From Gymnogyps californianus (lineage: Eukaryota > Chordata > Aves > Accipitriformes > Cathartidae), in assembly GCF_018139145.2 (NCBI RefSeq), contig NC_059486.1:4836001-4900000 (forward strand): a stretch of 64,000 nt of DNA, given 5' to 3'. The position numbers and the translations under genes were made by a program. Under the pieces are notes generated by a model that was not told where the DNA came from, did no database searches, and saw nothing but the letters and a program-made list of their open reading frames with translations. Shown here one piece after another: positions 1 through 12,200 of this stretch. Position 1 is the first letter of the stretch; each line of letters begins with the position of its first letter.

Positions 1-750
1 GGCCTTCTGCTACCCACCCCGCACCCATTTAATGGCCCGCGCGCAGGCGCGGCGGCGGGCGCGCGCACCGGGGCTCCCGCGCGCGGTGCCTGACTGGGAA
101 AGGCGGGCGGCGGCGGCGGGGCCGCGCTACCCCCGCTGTCTGGCGGCGTGTCCCCGTCGCGGGCTAGCCCGCCGAACCGTCGTCTCACCTTGCGAGCGCT
201 GCGGTGGGTGAGGAGAAGCTCGGGGCTCCCCCAGGGCCCGCAGGCACTCTCGGCGGGCAGCCCTGCGGGGGAGGCGGCCGCCGGGAGTAGCGGCGGCGGG
301 ACGTGGTGCGCGCCATGTGCCGGGCGCAGGGCAGCGGGCGGCAGCGGGGCCGGGGCCGACCCCGCGGCGGGCAGGGGACGTGCCGCCGTGCCGCCGCAGG
401 CCCGTGGCTGCGGGGAAGGCGGGGGGTGAAAGAAGGGCGGGAAGCGGCGGGGCGAGCGCGGCCCCCTCAGCGCTTCGGGCCGAGCCCGACACCGGCGGCG
501 ATGGCGGGCGGCGCGGCTGACAGCTTCGTTAGCGCGCTCGTCGGGCTCTCCCCCACCTCGTAGCACACGGTTGCACGGAGTCATTTACGGGCTCAGGGAG
601 GTCTCCGCGTCGGCGCTCGCCTGCAGCCGAGCGCTTTGGTGTTCCCGCCGTGTGCGGCCCGTCCCCCGCGGGAGGGTGAAGGGGAGGTCTGACAGGGCCT
701 TCCTCCGCTGCCCGTGCCTGCCCTCGGCCTCTTCGCATGGAGGCAGCGGT
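1..750. promoter_or_regulatory. CpG island, probable promoter of the left-hand neighbour
   Basis: Very GC-rich and CpG-dense sequence fills the left edge of the window and fades near 750. Several short open frames on both strands are typical of GC-rich DNA and resemble no family I know. In mammals EIF4ENIF1 starts head to head with SFI1, so this island could be the EIF4ENIF1 promoter, read leftwards out of the window. That is inference from synteny. A good splice donor (GTG followed by gtgagg, cut before 752) also leaves room for a non-coding plus-strand first exon here. Confidence 0.55.
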
Positions 751-1689
751 GGTGAGGTACCGACAGGAGTGTAAGAAGTGTAATTCCGGTGCCCCACGCA
801 CACTGCCCTGTCAGGCTGTATGTATTTGAGAACACTCTTTATCGGTCTTCTGCCAAAAGTGAAATTTGGCATTCCCATGGGACAGCAGGATGTAAACTGG
901 TGTAGTGAGCAGAGTGGCTTATTCGGAGGCACCTGACAAATCTTGTTTCTAATAAGGAGCAGAAATTGTTTTCAACATCAGTTTAAGGAATTTACTTAGC
1001 AAGATTGCTTGCCCCGTTTGCCTGCGGTGCTGTTGGGGAGCGGTGTCCCCAGCACCTGCATCCCTGCTACCACACAAATGCAGCAGAGGCTCTGGTTTTC
1101 CAAACTCCTTGGGCAGAGAGGCCTGTGTAGGAGCAAGGAAGTACTTGCAGGGTCTGGTGAATAAAATATTTTCTTCCCTGATCTCTAATGAAGTTGAATA
1201 CCAGTATTCAGCTAGTTACCTGGGGAATGAAACAAATATTTCTCATTTTTTTCTTAAATGACCAAGTGCTGTGCTGTATTATAAATAAGATAGCTTTGTA
1301 ACTATTACAAAGTTTCTCCTAGTGAGTTTGCTTTTCAAACAAATACACAGCAAGACTCGATAGCGACCAGTGGGCTGCGAGCCTCTCGCCGAGCAGCCGT
1401 TACAGGATGCTGTAGGCACTGGCTTTGAGCAGGCCTGAATGGTGTTGTGTTTCACTGTAGCTTTCGTACATGTTGCTATTGTGAGCTGAAATACTATTCT
1501 GTTGGTTCCTAAAGGCACATCTTTTGTAAGACACTGGTTACCGGATACTCGCAGCAGAAAAGCCCAGTGGCGCAGAAATAGCAAAATACTTGTTTTCTTC
1601 CACCCACGCTGCAGCGTGAGCAGCAGTTCAGTGCCGTGGCACATTTAGCCCCTTTCCCGCTGCTCGGGACTGCGGTTTATGCCTGAATT
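751..1689. other. Spacer between two CpG islands, no gene seen
   Basis: Ordinary AT-richer sequence between the two islands. I see no convincing exon, repeat family or RNA gene. The open frames here are short and lack codon structure. Confidence 0.5.
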
Positions 1690-2410
1690 CGATAAATATT
1701 TGTCCTGGCGGGGGCTGCGCCCCCCGGGCAGCCCGAGGGCTCAAGGTCAGCGCAGCCTCGGCCGGCCCTTACCGCCGCGGGGGCAGCGAGCCGGCCGGGC
1801 AGCGCTCCCGCCGGGCCGCACCCCTCCCCGCCGCCGGGGGGCGCTGTGGCGGCGGCGGCGCTCCGCCCCTCTTCGTGGTGGTGGGCGGGGCTTATCCCGC
1901 TCGCGCTGTGAGGGCGGGCAGCGAGCGAGCGAGTGAGTGAGGCGTCGGGCGGCGCCGCCCGGCTCTGCTGAGGCGCGGCGGGCCTGCGTCCCCCCGCAGG
2001 GCGCCGGCCGCCTCCGGCCCCCGCCGCGGCCTTCCGGTGCTGCCGCTCGCCCCGCTTGGAGGCGGCTTGCGAAGGCAGACGAGGCTGTGCAGGCGTGTGC
2101 GAGAGCGGGGACGTCTCGATTAGGGAGGACAGAGCCCCCGGGCTCCCGCTGCTGCCCGCCGGCTTCCGTGCGGCGTTGTGGGGCCTCCCCAGGGGCGGGG
2201 TGCCGGTGTCCCGTGCGGCGCTGCCTTCGCTCAGCCGTTACCGCAGCCGGCCGGTGCCGAGGGGGAGGCTGCGCCGCTTTGCCTGCGGGGTCCGTAGCGC
2301 CTTCGGCGGGGCGGGAGCCGGTGGCGGGGGGGCGGCGGGATCCGCTTGTTGGGTGGCTCGGCAGGCAGGCACCGCGGCCATGGCCTCCAGCGCCTCAAGG
2401 CAGGGTTCTA
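1690..2410 (+). promoter_or_regulatory. SFI1: CpG island, likely SFI1 promoter and 5' non-coding exon
   Basis: A second dense CpG island lies about 0.8 kb upstream of the first recognised SFI1 coding exon. It holds a GC box (GGGCGGGG, 1883-1890), an inverted one (CCGCCCC near 1864), a GCG trinucleotide run near 1850 and a possible donor (GA followed by gtgagt, cut before 1933). The transcription start and first non-coding exon cannot be fixed by eye. Assignment to SFI1 rests on position and strand. Confidence 0.6.
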
Positions 2411-3203
2411 CAGCAGCGTCTTGTGGTTCTTGAGTGTTTGTCCATAAGCACAAAAAGCATTCAGATCATTATTCTCCTCTGCCGAAAGGAATTTCGTGCA
2501 GGCAAATTCAGATTGACTGCAGTAAGTTTCTGGGTTTTTTTTCTGTCACACCTTAAACTTTGCTTATAGAAATGCCCACTGTGGATCTCGTGCTTACAAG
2601 GAGGTTGCTGGTCATAAGTCCAGGTGCTTTCACAGAGTCTTGCTGTCCCTGAGACCTTTGGCAGGTAGAAGGTTCTGTGCATACAGAATTTCTTGCTGGA
2701 GCTGGGTGGAATTCATTGTTTTCTTCATTTCTGTGTGCTTGTGAAAGGAGAGAAGCTTAGCAGTTTAAAAAAAAAAGGTTTGATTAGGTACTGATTTTGT
2801 CACCCTTGATTATTAATTTATTTCCAAATAGGGGAACATAACTTAGGGTCATCTCCTTTTTATAGCATCTTTCTAGCACAGCTTTATCTAGGTAGGCACA
2901 GTTGCCGCCTTAGGATTCAAATGGTTGTGACTTTATTACCAATAGATTGTGTCAGTACAGTATCGTCCCGGTCAGCAAGGCTGTGAGGGTGCAGATAGAT
3001 GCTTTTCATGTTAAACATCTAGAATTGCATTATGCTATTGTATGCAGGTCGAGTGAGTGGAATTCCTGTCATTGTTAAGATACAGACTGCATTTAGCGTA
3101 GATCCATTTGATGGATTCATCACAAATAACAGGAACCAGCTTATGCTTTGTCTAAAGCTAATATACAACATCGCAGTCCAGAGAGCACATTTGTTTACTG
3201 CAG
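2411..3203 (+). other. SFI1 5' region / first intron
   Basis: AT-rich sequence between the CpG island and the first coding exon. A 61-codon open frame at 3032-3217 overlaps the exon start in another frame and resembles nothing known. The exon acceptor could be at 3052 (tgtatgcag before GTCGAG) or 3204 (tttactgcag before ACTTGG). The second has the better pyrimidine tract. Confidence 0.4.
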
Positions 3204-3221
3204 ACTTGGAACTATAGCAAA

Positions 3222-3241
3222 ATGGAGAAATCCAGAAGCAG
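3222..3241 (+). CDS. SFI1: SFI1 coding exon 1 (start codon)
   Basis: Encodes MEKSRS and ends in phase 2 before gtaagc. It matches the internal MEKK-type start of mammalian SFI1. The exon itself probably begins at 3204 or 3052. It is the least certain exon because it is so short. Confidence 0.65.
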
Positions 3242-6200
3242 GTAAGCAATAATAAGATGCTACCTTGTTAAAGACCTCAGCTGTAATTTAGGGTTTTTTT
3301 AATTATGACATCTTAGGCATTCCACGGGACAGAAGAAAGTTGAGTTACTCTCATATGAGGGCTTATTGGTCTTTATGGAACATTATTAACCAGAAAGTGT
3401 TCCTCTTAAAAACAGAAGAAACAACAAACAAACACACCACCCCCAAACCCATCATGAAACACAACTTTATGTGGGTTTACATTATCATGATATTCAAATA
3501 TAAAAGTGATGTTCTTGAGCTTGAGGTATTAGACTGGAACATAAGATATTTGAATATAGTTGTTGGCCCAGCCACAGATTTATTTTGTGGTGTCAGTTCT
3601 CTTATTCTTCCCATGCTTTTATTTTCTAACTTTACAAGGGAGAAATGATCCTTCTTCGACTCTTAATTTTTGTGGTTACTTGCCATAAATTCTCATGGAC
3701 ATGGGCTGTCATCACTACATATGTGTAGCACATACAGCGTTTCAAATTTAGGAATAATCTTACATATGTTGGAAAATCATTAAGTATTCACATGCCTTAG
3801 ACTTTAATACAAAACTTTTACATGTTGTACCCGAGCTTGATTTTTTTCGCTACTTTGTGTTACATTGTCATTGCATATGGTCAGACCAGGTTTACCTTTG
3901 GAGCAGATTAGAAGGTTTTAAAGGGAATTGGGCCTAATAGATGTGTATAGGAACTTGTGCTGAAAAATGTTTTGCATAATTTTAAAAGTGCCTGAAACTC
4001 TCTTCTTCAAAAGTGCATACAGTTGCCTTAACTGCACATCTTGACATGAACAGAATTCTTTTGTCTGCCAGACAGGGCCCACCTCTTTCAGAAAACATTG
4101 AAATAATATTTTATAGGAGAACAAGAATTTCTCTCTCTCTCACAAAATATAGGTCTTGTTTTCTTTCATAAGCTTTGTTTTAGCTCCTTGCAGCTTGCTA
4201 GAACAAGCCAAAAATACTGTATTTCCTCCTATGAGATTTTGTTGTGTGTTTGGGTTTTGTTGTTGGGTTCCCCCCCTCCCCCAATGATTTGTTGTTAATA
4301 CTGTGAGCAGTTATTCAGCTGAACTCCTGAAACTTAGTCGGATGGATTGTTCCAAAAACTTTGTAGAACCAACATTTTTTTTCTGGCTGCAGCCGTGTTT
4401 TTCCTAGCTCAGTTCAGGTGATTATTAGAGTGAGACATGAGACTATCCTCTTCTGTTGCCTGTTATGGAGTTCAAGAATGTGTTTGTGGTTCTAATGTGC
4501 AAATTTTCAGGGTGGTGGCAGTATTTGTTTTGGGAAAGAAGCTTCAATACAACTGGTTCAGCAAGTTTTATCTGGTTAGATTTTTTTTATCATTCTTGTT
4601 TTCAGAAAATTACTGAGACAAAATACTTAGAATTCGTAAAAACATACTTGTTATTTTTCAGATTAGAACTACATGTGAAAGTAAACTGTATGATGGAAAA
4701 ATATGCCTAATTCTGCTTTTTAATGATGAATATGTAAAACCGGGCAGGGATTTTTAGTTTTTTTAAAGAAGAAACACACTTAGTTAAAATATGAGCAAAA
4801 CTAGGAAAGAGTTCCTTGTAAAAGAACTGTATATGTAAGTGCATTTCATGTTAAAATGGGAAATTCTCACTTCAGTTCCCTAGTTCTCAAGAGAATTTTT
4901 CAACAACAGAGAGAATACCTTGATATGTTTGAGAATAAAAGGCAGAAAAAACCATTCAGATCTTCTCTGTGAAGGCACACTGTATGCACACACATATATG
5001 GGAGGGGAAGTGCAAATGCATTTCAGTGTTTTTTTCATTTCAACTTTAGAGGAGAAAGGAATTGTCTGTGACATGATTGCACTGAAATGTGTCTTCCAGC
5101 TTGTCTTGGGGAAACAACTTTAAAATTCCAGGTAGCGAAAAATGCCTGATAAAGAGACAATAAATATGTTTTAACATTTTGTAGCTGTCAACTTCTATAG
5201 GTGATTGTGTACCTTTGTTATAGATTAATTTATTGAATGAAATAATGCCACTTCTTTGCAGTTGATGTAGTTTTACACAAAATATTTCTTCTTTCCTTGT
5301 AAGTTCAAAATCTCTGACAACGCATGAAATCCAACAACTATGCAGGCATCAAATGCATGCAACTGGGCAACCTGTTGCTCCCCAGTCTGCCGGACATCAA
5401 TCTCAGGACAGAGATCATGACAATCTGGATCAAGTTGGGTATACCTGGCATCAAAGAAGAAGGTTAAAAGAATTCCAAATCAGGTGATAAGTAAAAAACA
5501 TAATTTTCACTGGATGGATCAGACCTAAAGAAGTCTGGTTTTAGTAGTACAAGTGCAGGCTAAGGCAAAGGTTTTTGTTCACAGGCATGCCAGACAGTTC
5601 TGAAGATGTCTTGTGGTAACTTGAGGACATGCATTGGCACAGTCAGATTTCACGCATTTTTTTATTTTCTTATGTAAAATTAAAAAATGGCTATTTAACA
5701 ATATGCTTTGGTGGGGACTGCCAGGTGTAATGATTTAGTTTTGCCCTCCTCTTGTGTTTCTTTACTTCTTTTTTTTTTGTTGAAGGAATCTTGACACAGG
5801 TGGGATGGCAATTATTTAGAGATTAAAAGCCTAATATTTGTTGCACAAGTGCAGCTGATCTAGCAACTCAGACTTGCTGAAAGAGGGAGGCCCTGTTCAT
5901 GGCTGTGCGCTTTAATTAATTACCTTGTAATGTCTTTTGTGCTTATTGGGGCCCTCTGTGAGCCAATTAACTTTTAAATCCATTTGAAAAAAAAGGGGGC
6001 AAAAGAGTGATATTATTACAATCACAGATGAGTGAGTTGAACTGGAACTAGGAGAAGCTTGATGAGAAGCGGAACTGCTGTGGGGGAGGTAGGAAGAAGG
6101 AAGATCTGCTGGTTTCTGGCAGGGGTAAATGTTAGATTGGCTCAAGTATTCTGGAAATGAGACTGACTCAGCTGGTTGATTTCAGGGAAACAGTGATGTT

Positions 6201-9200
6201 ACTGCTTCTCAATCACAAAGAGGCTCCCCAGTTAATCAGCAGCCTGCTCATTAGTATCACTGGGTGTAAGTGGGCTGCTTGGAAGACATTTCAGCTGCCT
6301 AGGTTTCCTAAAGAAGTATATCCCAATTCAAGTCTTGCAGTGATGCTTGGACCTCTATTTATGCTTGGTGAATAGTCCTGTTAAAGGTACTAATTTCAGG
6401 GTGTAAATATTTTGTATATGCATTGATCTCTGAAAACCAGACCCTTAGTTTTATTACTGAAACTAGCATAAAAGTTCCTATTTTTACTGCTGCCTGGGAA
6501 TTAACAGAGGAAGAGTACAAAGGCAACTAACCTTTCCTTATATTCCAGATATATAGCAAGGAAATTCTACTATCTGTGGGCAAAAAAGACATTTGGACAA
6601 GTTCTCCCTTCCAAAGCCAGGTAGATAAAATTACAGAAATCAAGGGTGAGGGTTTTTTTGTGGGTTTTTCTTTTTTTTTTTTTGTGTTGTGGTTTAGTGC
6701 TGTACCATTGGGCTAAGAGAGTACTGGCTGCCAAGAAAATATTTGGATGTCTTTTGAGATCACTTGGAGTTTTCCTTTGAATACCCTTCTTGCTCCTGCT
6801 TTTTGTTTGTTTTTAATAATCATGGTTAAACTTTACTAACTAAATTCATAGGAATTGTGGTTGTCTTGATGAAGTTGAACTGTATGTGCATATAAATGAT
6901 GGGGTATGATTGTGATACCTGCTTTAAATTTAATGATTTTTCAAAGTTATAACTAGAGATAGATCTTGAAATTCAGTTCATTTTACTGTTTGCACTATTA
7001 TTCTTAATGTATATCTATATACGCTTTGTATCTGTCTGACTTTGAAATACCTGTGGCAGATAATTCGTTTCTGTTGTTAGTGTTCTGTCAGCTACTGAAA
7101 ACCAACACTTTGATACTCTTTTCTTGTTTTGCTTTAATTTGCATGTTCATTCTTGTTTGACCACACCCTTGGGAACTGAAGCAGTTCCCAGTGGAAAGAC
7201 CTGCCTTTGTTACAGTCGGAATAAGATCAGTCCCTTAGTTACCCAATTTCATGGTACTGTATCAAATATATTCTGACTCTGTCTGCCTTAGTTGGTAAAC
7301 AGAAGTTCTCCTGTGAACCTTACCATTCTTGCTATCCCGTATGCTGAATTTGCACTACTTTGGCTGTGTGTAAATTCAGGACAATGATTATTTTATTTTT
7401 TTTAGGAAGATGGGTGGAAATACATTTTATAAAGTTCAGCAAGGAACATAAGCAATAATTAATTGCCTTTTGAGTGTCCCCTGTTCTCCATAGCTTTTAT
7501 TTGCAACGTTCTGTTAATGCACCAAGTCCAGAAAAATAACATATAGCTCATTTCTTTTTTCTTTTTTTTTTCTTTTCTGCTTGAGTGCTTGGAATGACTT
7601 AGCAACTTGGCTTGGGGTAGGTAGCTATGAATTGCAACTTTTGGGAGGATTCATATGTGTTTCACTGAGGGACCTCTAGATATTCTGGGCCTAATCCTGT
7701 TTTTACAGACATGACCAATTTCATTAAGCTAGTGGGATAATTGTGATCAAAGGTTGTGAGTCTGGGCTTGTGTGCTTTTTGTTTGTTAGCTTGTATGTTT
7801 TCACGGGTCCTTGTATTTTCCTTCTCTCCGTCACAAATACAAAGAGATGAAACATTTTTTGGAAGTATTTGCACTCCAGTCAATCAGACTTTCCGGTTCT
7901 TAGGCTGCTGCCCAGGTCATCTTGACCACATGGAAAAATGTTTGAGAGAATATTTTAAAATAAAAAAAAAAAATGCTTGAGATAGTAGATTATGACCATT
8001 ATTTTTAGTTAGGTGATCAAAATCCTAATTCCCTCATGCAGACCCTCCTATATTTGAATTTTTAGTTGTTCACAATTCAGTTGAAATGTAGCATCACTGC
8101 TTACCTGGTCAGGTATGTGTTAATTAAATCTGGGTATAAAAGCAGAGATTGTTCTACTGAGGTTAAAGAATTTGAAGGTCATATGTGACTTGTGAATCCT
8201 TTTTGTGCATGGCTTAGCATCCATTGGAAGGAGAAGGTACATGAGCAGATGAACAGCTTCGTTTTTAGCATAGATGATGCACAACTAGCTGAAGGAGTTC
8301 TTAAGCCTATTTAAGTGTTCTTTGGGAAGATTTTGAATTTGGGATGACTTAAGATCAGCATGCTGTTTCAAAGAACACAATGGAAATATCAAAACATTAG
8401 AAAATCTGAAGTAGCTTTTGTATTTATACATAAAATATTTTGTGTTAAAATAACAAAGAACAAAATTAGCAAGGAAAATACACGTATCATTGTCAACTGT
8501 GCTGGTTGTTTGAGTAAGACACAGAACTGAGGATAAAAGATGCGAGTTATTTGTAGGTCTGAAGTCAACTGGCACTCTGATATTTGACAGTTGACAACAT
8601 CTGTCTTTCCTTCCTTGACTTTATGTGAAGTATTTACAGTCAGTAAGCTGATTGCTTCTTGTCATACTTCGGAGTCTTGGAATAAAATGTCACAGTAGGG
8701 TAGTGTTTTTTAAATGCAATTAGATGCTGTTAGGCTAATCAGACAAGACTGGAAAAGAGGTAGGATGATCTACATTAAAACTGATTTGTGGTCAACCTGG
8801 AAACCTGTATGAAGTTTCCCATGTCCAAATCTTTCACCTGTTTAGATGCTTTTATGACCAGAAGATTCTTCAAAAAACTTTTGGAGAGTGGAAGGAGTGG
8901 TGGACTGTTTGCAGAGAAAGGAAGCTCAGCTTTAGAGCAGACAGCCATTACAGGTTTGTGAAATGACTTCCTATTATTGTGTGTATATAGCAGTATGAGA
9001 AATTTTCCTGAGGTTCTGAAGGAGTTATTAATACCAGTAAGCAAGTTACATCAACAGTACCTCTAGGCCAAGAGCAATGTCTTCATTGCTTATTTTCATA
9101 TTTTTCTTCCCCTCTTTTTTTTTTTGTTGCTGTTGTTTTAGCATGAAGTCAAAATTTCCTATCCAACATATCTTTAGAGTGCAACTGAACTTGAAAGAAT

Positions 9201-12200
9201 TCTACTTCTAGGCATTGGTAGCTATTTCACTGAATGGTGCTGCTTTCGTTTTTCAGGCATTTACTCCATAATTTGATATTCAAGGCTTGGAGAGCCTATG
9301 TATGCCAGCAACAAGGAAAGAGGAACAAATATCATGTTGCAGAGTCTCATGGTAAGTAAAGTGATGGTAACTACCTTTATTTTGGAACATATTGAGATGG
9401 GAGTTTCCAAGGGAAATATTTACACAGATTCTCTGTCCCTTGTACATGTTTGCACACTGACCTCCCCCACCCTATGGAAGTGTAATGCTTTTAGGTACAG
9501 ATGGTTGTCTGTCTAAAGCTGGCAGTGGGGTTCCATTTGATGCACTACTGTGTAGCTATATAGTTATTTAGGGATGCCAGTGAATAAGCTTAAGGGCCTC
9601 TCCATCTGCTCTGGATTGCGTTGTTTGTTTTTTGGGGGGGTGGTTTGGTTGTTTTTTGTTGTTTTTTGTTTGTTTTTACTTTATCACAATGTGTGTTCAA
9701 AAAGATATTTTTTGATAGAATATGTTATTGGAATTCTCTATCAACTGTGGCTATAGAAATCAGATAATAATTCCCTGTGGTATTAACTGCACATATTTTA
9801 TCTGTATTCACTATTCCTTCCAGCTTGTCATGCAATTGAAAAGAAGCCCAAGCTTTTGAAGTGCCCCTTGTCTTATTTTGTAGATTCTTTGTTCTGCAAT
9901 GGATTTGTCCTACTGATGAAGTTGCCTATGTTGATTGCAACTTCCTTTGGTTTCAGGGAATATCTGTTTCCCTGAAGGGGAGGATGACCCTCTTTTAAAG
10001 ATGATACTGTGGTTTTGTTCTATGCTGATGTGCAAAATAAGTTAACTGGTCTCTTTGCATTTGAATGTAGCCTCAGAATATTATATAGACTGGCACCTTT
10101 GGAAACAAACTGATAGGCTATCTAGATTTCCTTTCTTACTGAGTGAGGCCAGAGTACTTACAGAAGCAGCTGTGTGTTACTTAGTCAAAAAGATAGAAAA
10201 GTGACCTGTTTTAAGGTAGGTTAATACTTGATTCACCAGATCACAAGGAAATCTTAAAAAAAAAAAAAAGTGGTGATTTTTTTTTTTGTGGAAGTGTGAA
10301 GTGGCATAAAATCAGTGATGTTTTTTCTAATAACTTTGCTTCAATAGTGTCAATTCTGACAAGCCAGACTGTTGTGAGGAGAAAGTGCAGTGCACTGCAT
10401 AAAGTGGTAACCTGGAATTTGTGACACCACTTCTGTTTTTAGCTGTGTGACCAGCCTGCTAAATAAACTTGACTTGTTTCTGGTTGATTTCTCTGCTTGT
10501 AATAGAGAATAACTCTTGAAAAGCTACTGATGAACCTGATGAACTTTTTTTTTTAAATGAACTAAAGAAAATCCTGTAATTCTTACCCAATAAGGTTGTT
10601 ACGCTGAATATTGTTATACAATTATATACCCTGTAAGCACTGAAGACAAAGCAATGCCATTGTCTGATAATTCACGCTGCTCTGAACAAGTGGCATGATG
10701 CTGTCAGCGTTTCAGTGATTCTTGTCAGTGTGACACCCTCAGCCAGGGTGGATGGTCACGGCTGCGGCTCTGGTGGCTGTTTCAGGGTTTCCCACGAGGT
10801 GTCACTGCGGGTTGAGAGGACTGGAGGTCAGGGACAAGTGGTGTTACGGAGTGGTTTAAAAAATGCCAGATTCTTGCATGAACTTAAGATGCTGTAATTT
10901 TTTTGTTGTGCACAGCAAAGAAGCAAAAATTGCTCGGGACCTGGCGGCGCTGGCTGGTTTATGTTGATGTTCAAAGGACAAAACATGGGATGCAGTCTGT
11001 GGCACTGGCATTCAGGGAAAGAAACTGTTTGCGGTAAGAATGGAGTGGAAACAGGCAGAGAGGCACTGACCATAAGGCCATGGTTTTTACCTGTGTTCTA
11101 TTATCTTTTCCTGCAGTGACTTTGTTCCACGTTCAATTTTTTTTTTTCTTTTTGGGGTGTGTGTCTGAATTCTTCTGGTATGCCCATAGACTGTGAATTT
11201 AAAAGGTTGTCCTTCATACCTTTTTCCAGTGAGAGGAAGGTGATTTCTTGCACCAAACTTTGGAACCTGCGTTTGAACATGTCTGTAACATTGTTTTGGC
11301 AGCATATCGTGGGCAGTGTGGAGAAGACAACACTACCAGAACTGCACTGGACATAAAATGAATATTTTGGCTCTGCAGCATTGGGCCCAGAGCCTGCAAT
11401 TTCGAGTAAGTGCCAGGAGCTTCAGCTACTACCATTTCTAATGTTTAAGTTGCATGTACGTGTGACTAATGTTGCAGATTAATAAAAAATAGGCCTTATA
11501 CTCATTTGCTTTGCAAATTGCAGTATTTGTGATGGAAGAACATATCAGGAGATGAGGAAATGGAATGAAGCTGTGTCAGAGGAAGTTCAGATTGGGCATT
11601 AGGAAAAGGCTCTTCACTGAGAGGGTGGTCGGTCCCTGGAACAGGCTCCCCAGGGAAGTGGTCACAGCACCAAGCCTGTCCGAGTTCAAGGAGCGTCTGG
11701 ACGACACTCTTAGTCATATGGTTTAGTTTTAGGTAGTCCTGCGAGGAGCAGGGAGTTGGACTCGATGATCCATATGGGTCCGTTCCAACTTGAGATATTC
11801 TGTGATTCTATGAAGAAGGTGAAAACAATTTTTTTACAAGAAAAATTTCTTTACAAGAAGTCTAGGCAAAGCAAACTGGATCCATGTCTGCTAGGAAGCA
11901 GACTGTCCGAAGGAATTATTACTGTCTTATACAATGCTTGATGATAGTGAAAGTATCAGAGTTCTCTCCACCAGAGAACTAGCCACAGGTAAATAAGAGG
12001 TAAAAGAAAACAGGGGTGTGAGTTTGCAGCTGTGGCATTTTGAGCAGGGCATGAAGGATAGTTGCATCCAGCTTTCTAGAATGCCAAACTCCACAGAGGT
12101 CCAATCCGCTATCCTGTTAGGAGGTAAGATAGCACTGGTCAGCTGTTTGACAGCACCTTGCCTCTTTGTAAGACATTTCTTATGTCCTAATGAATTTCTG

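Noticed and set aside
1937..2569. A 210-codon plus-strand frame in the CpG island
   Set aside because: Low-complexity Arg/Ala/Pro translation that runs out of the island into AT-rich sequence. No homologue recognised.
3032..3217. A 61-codon frame just before the first SFI1 exon
   Set aside because: It is in a different frame from the SFI1 start and resembles nothing known.
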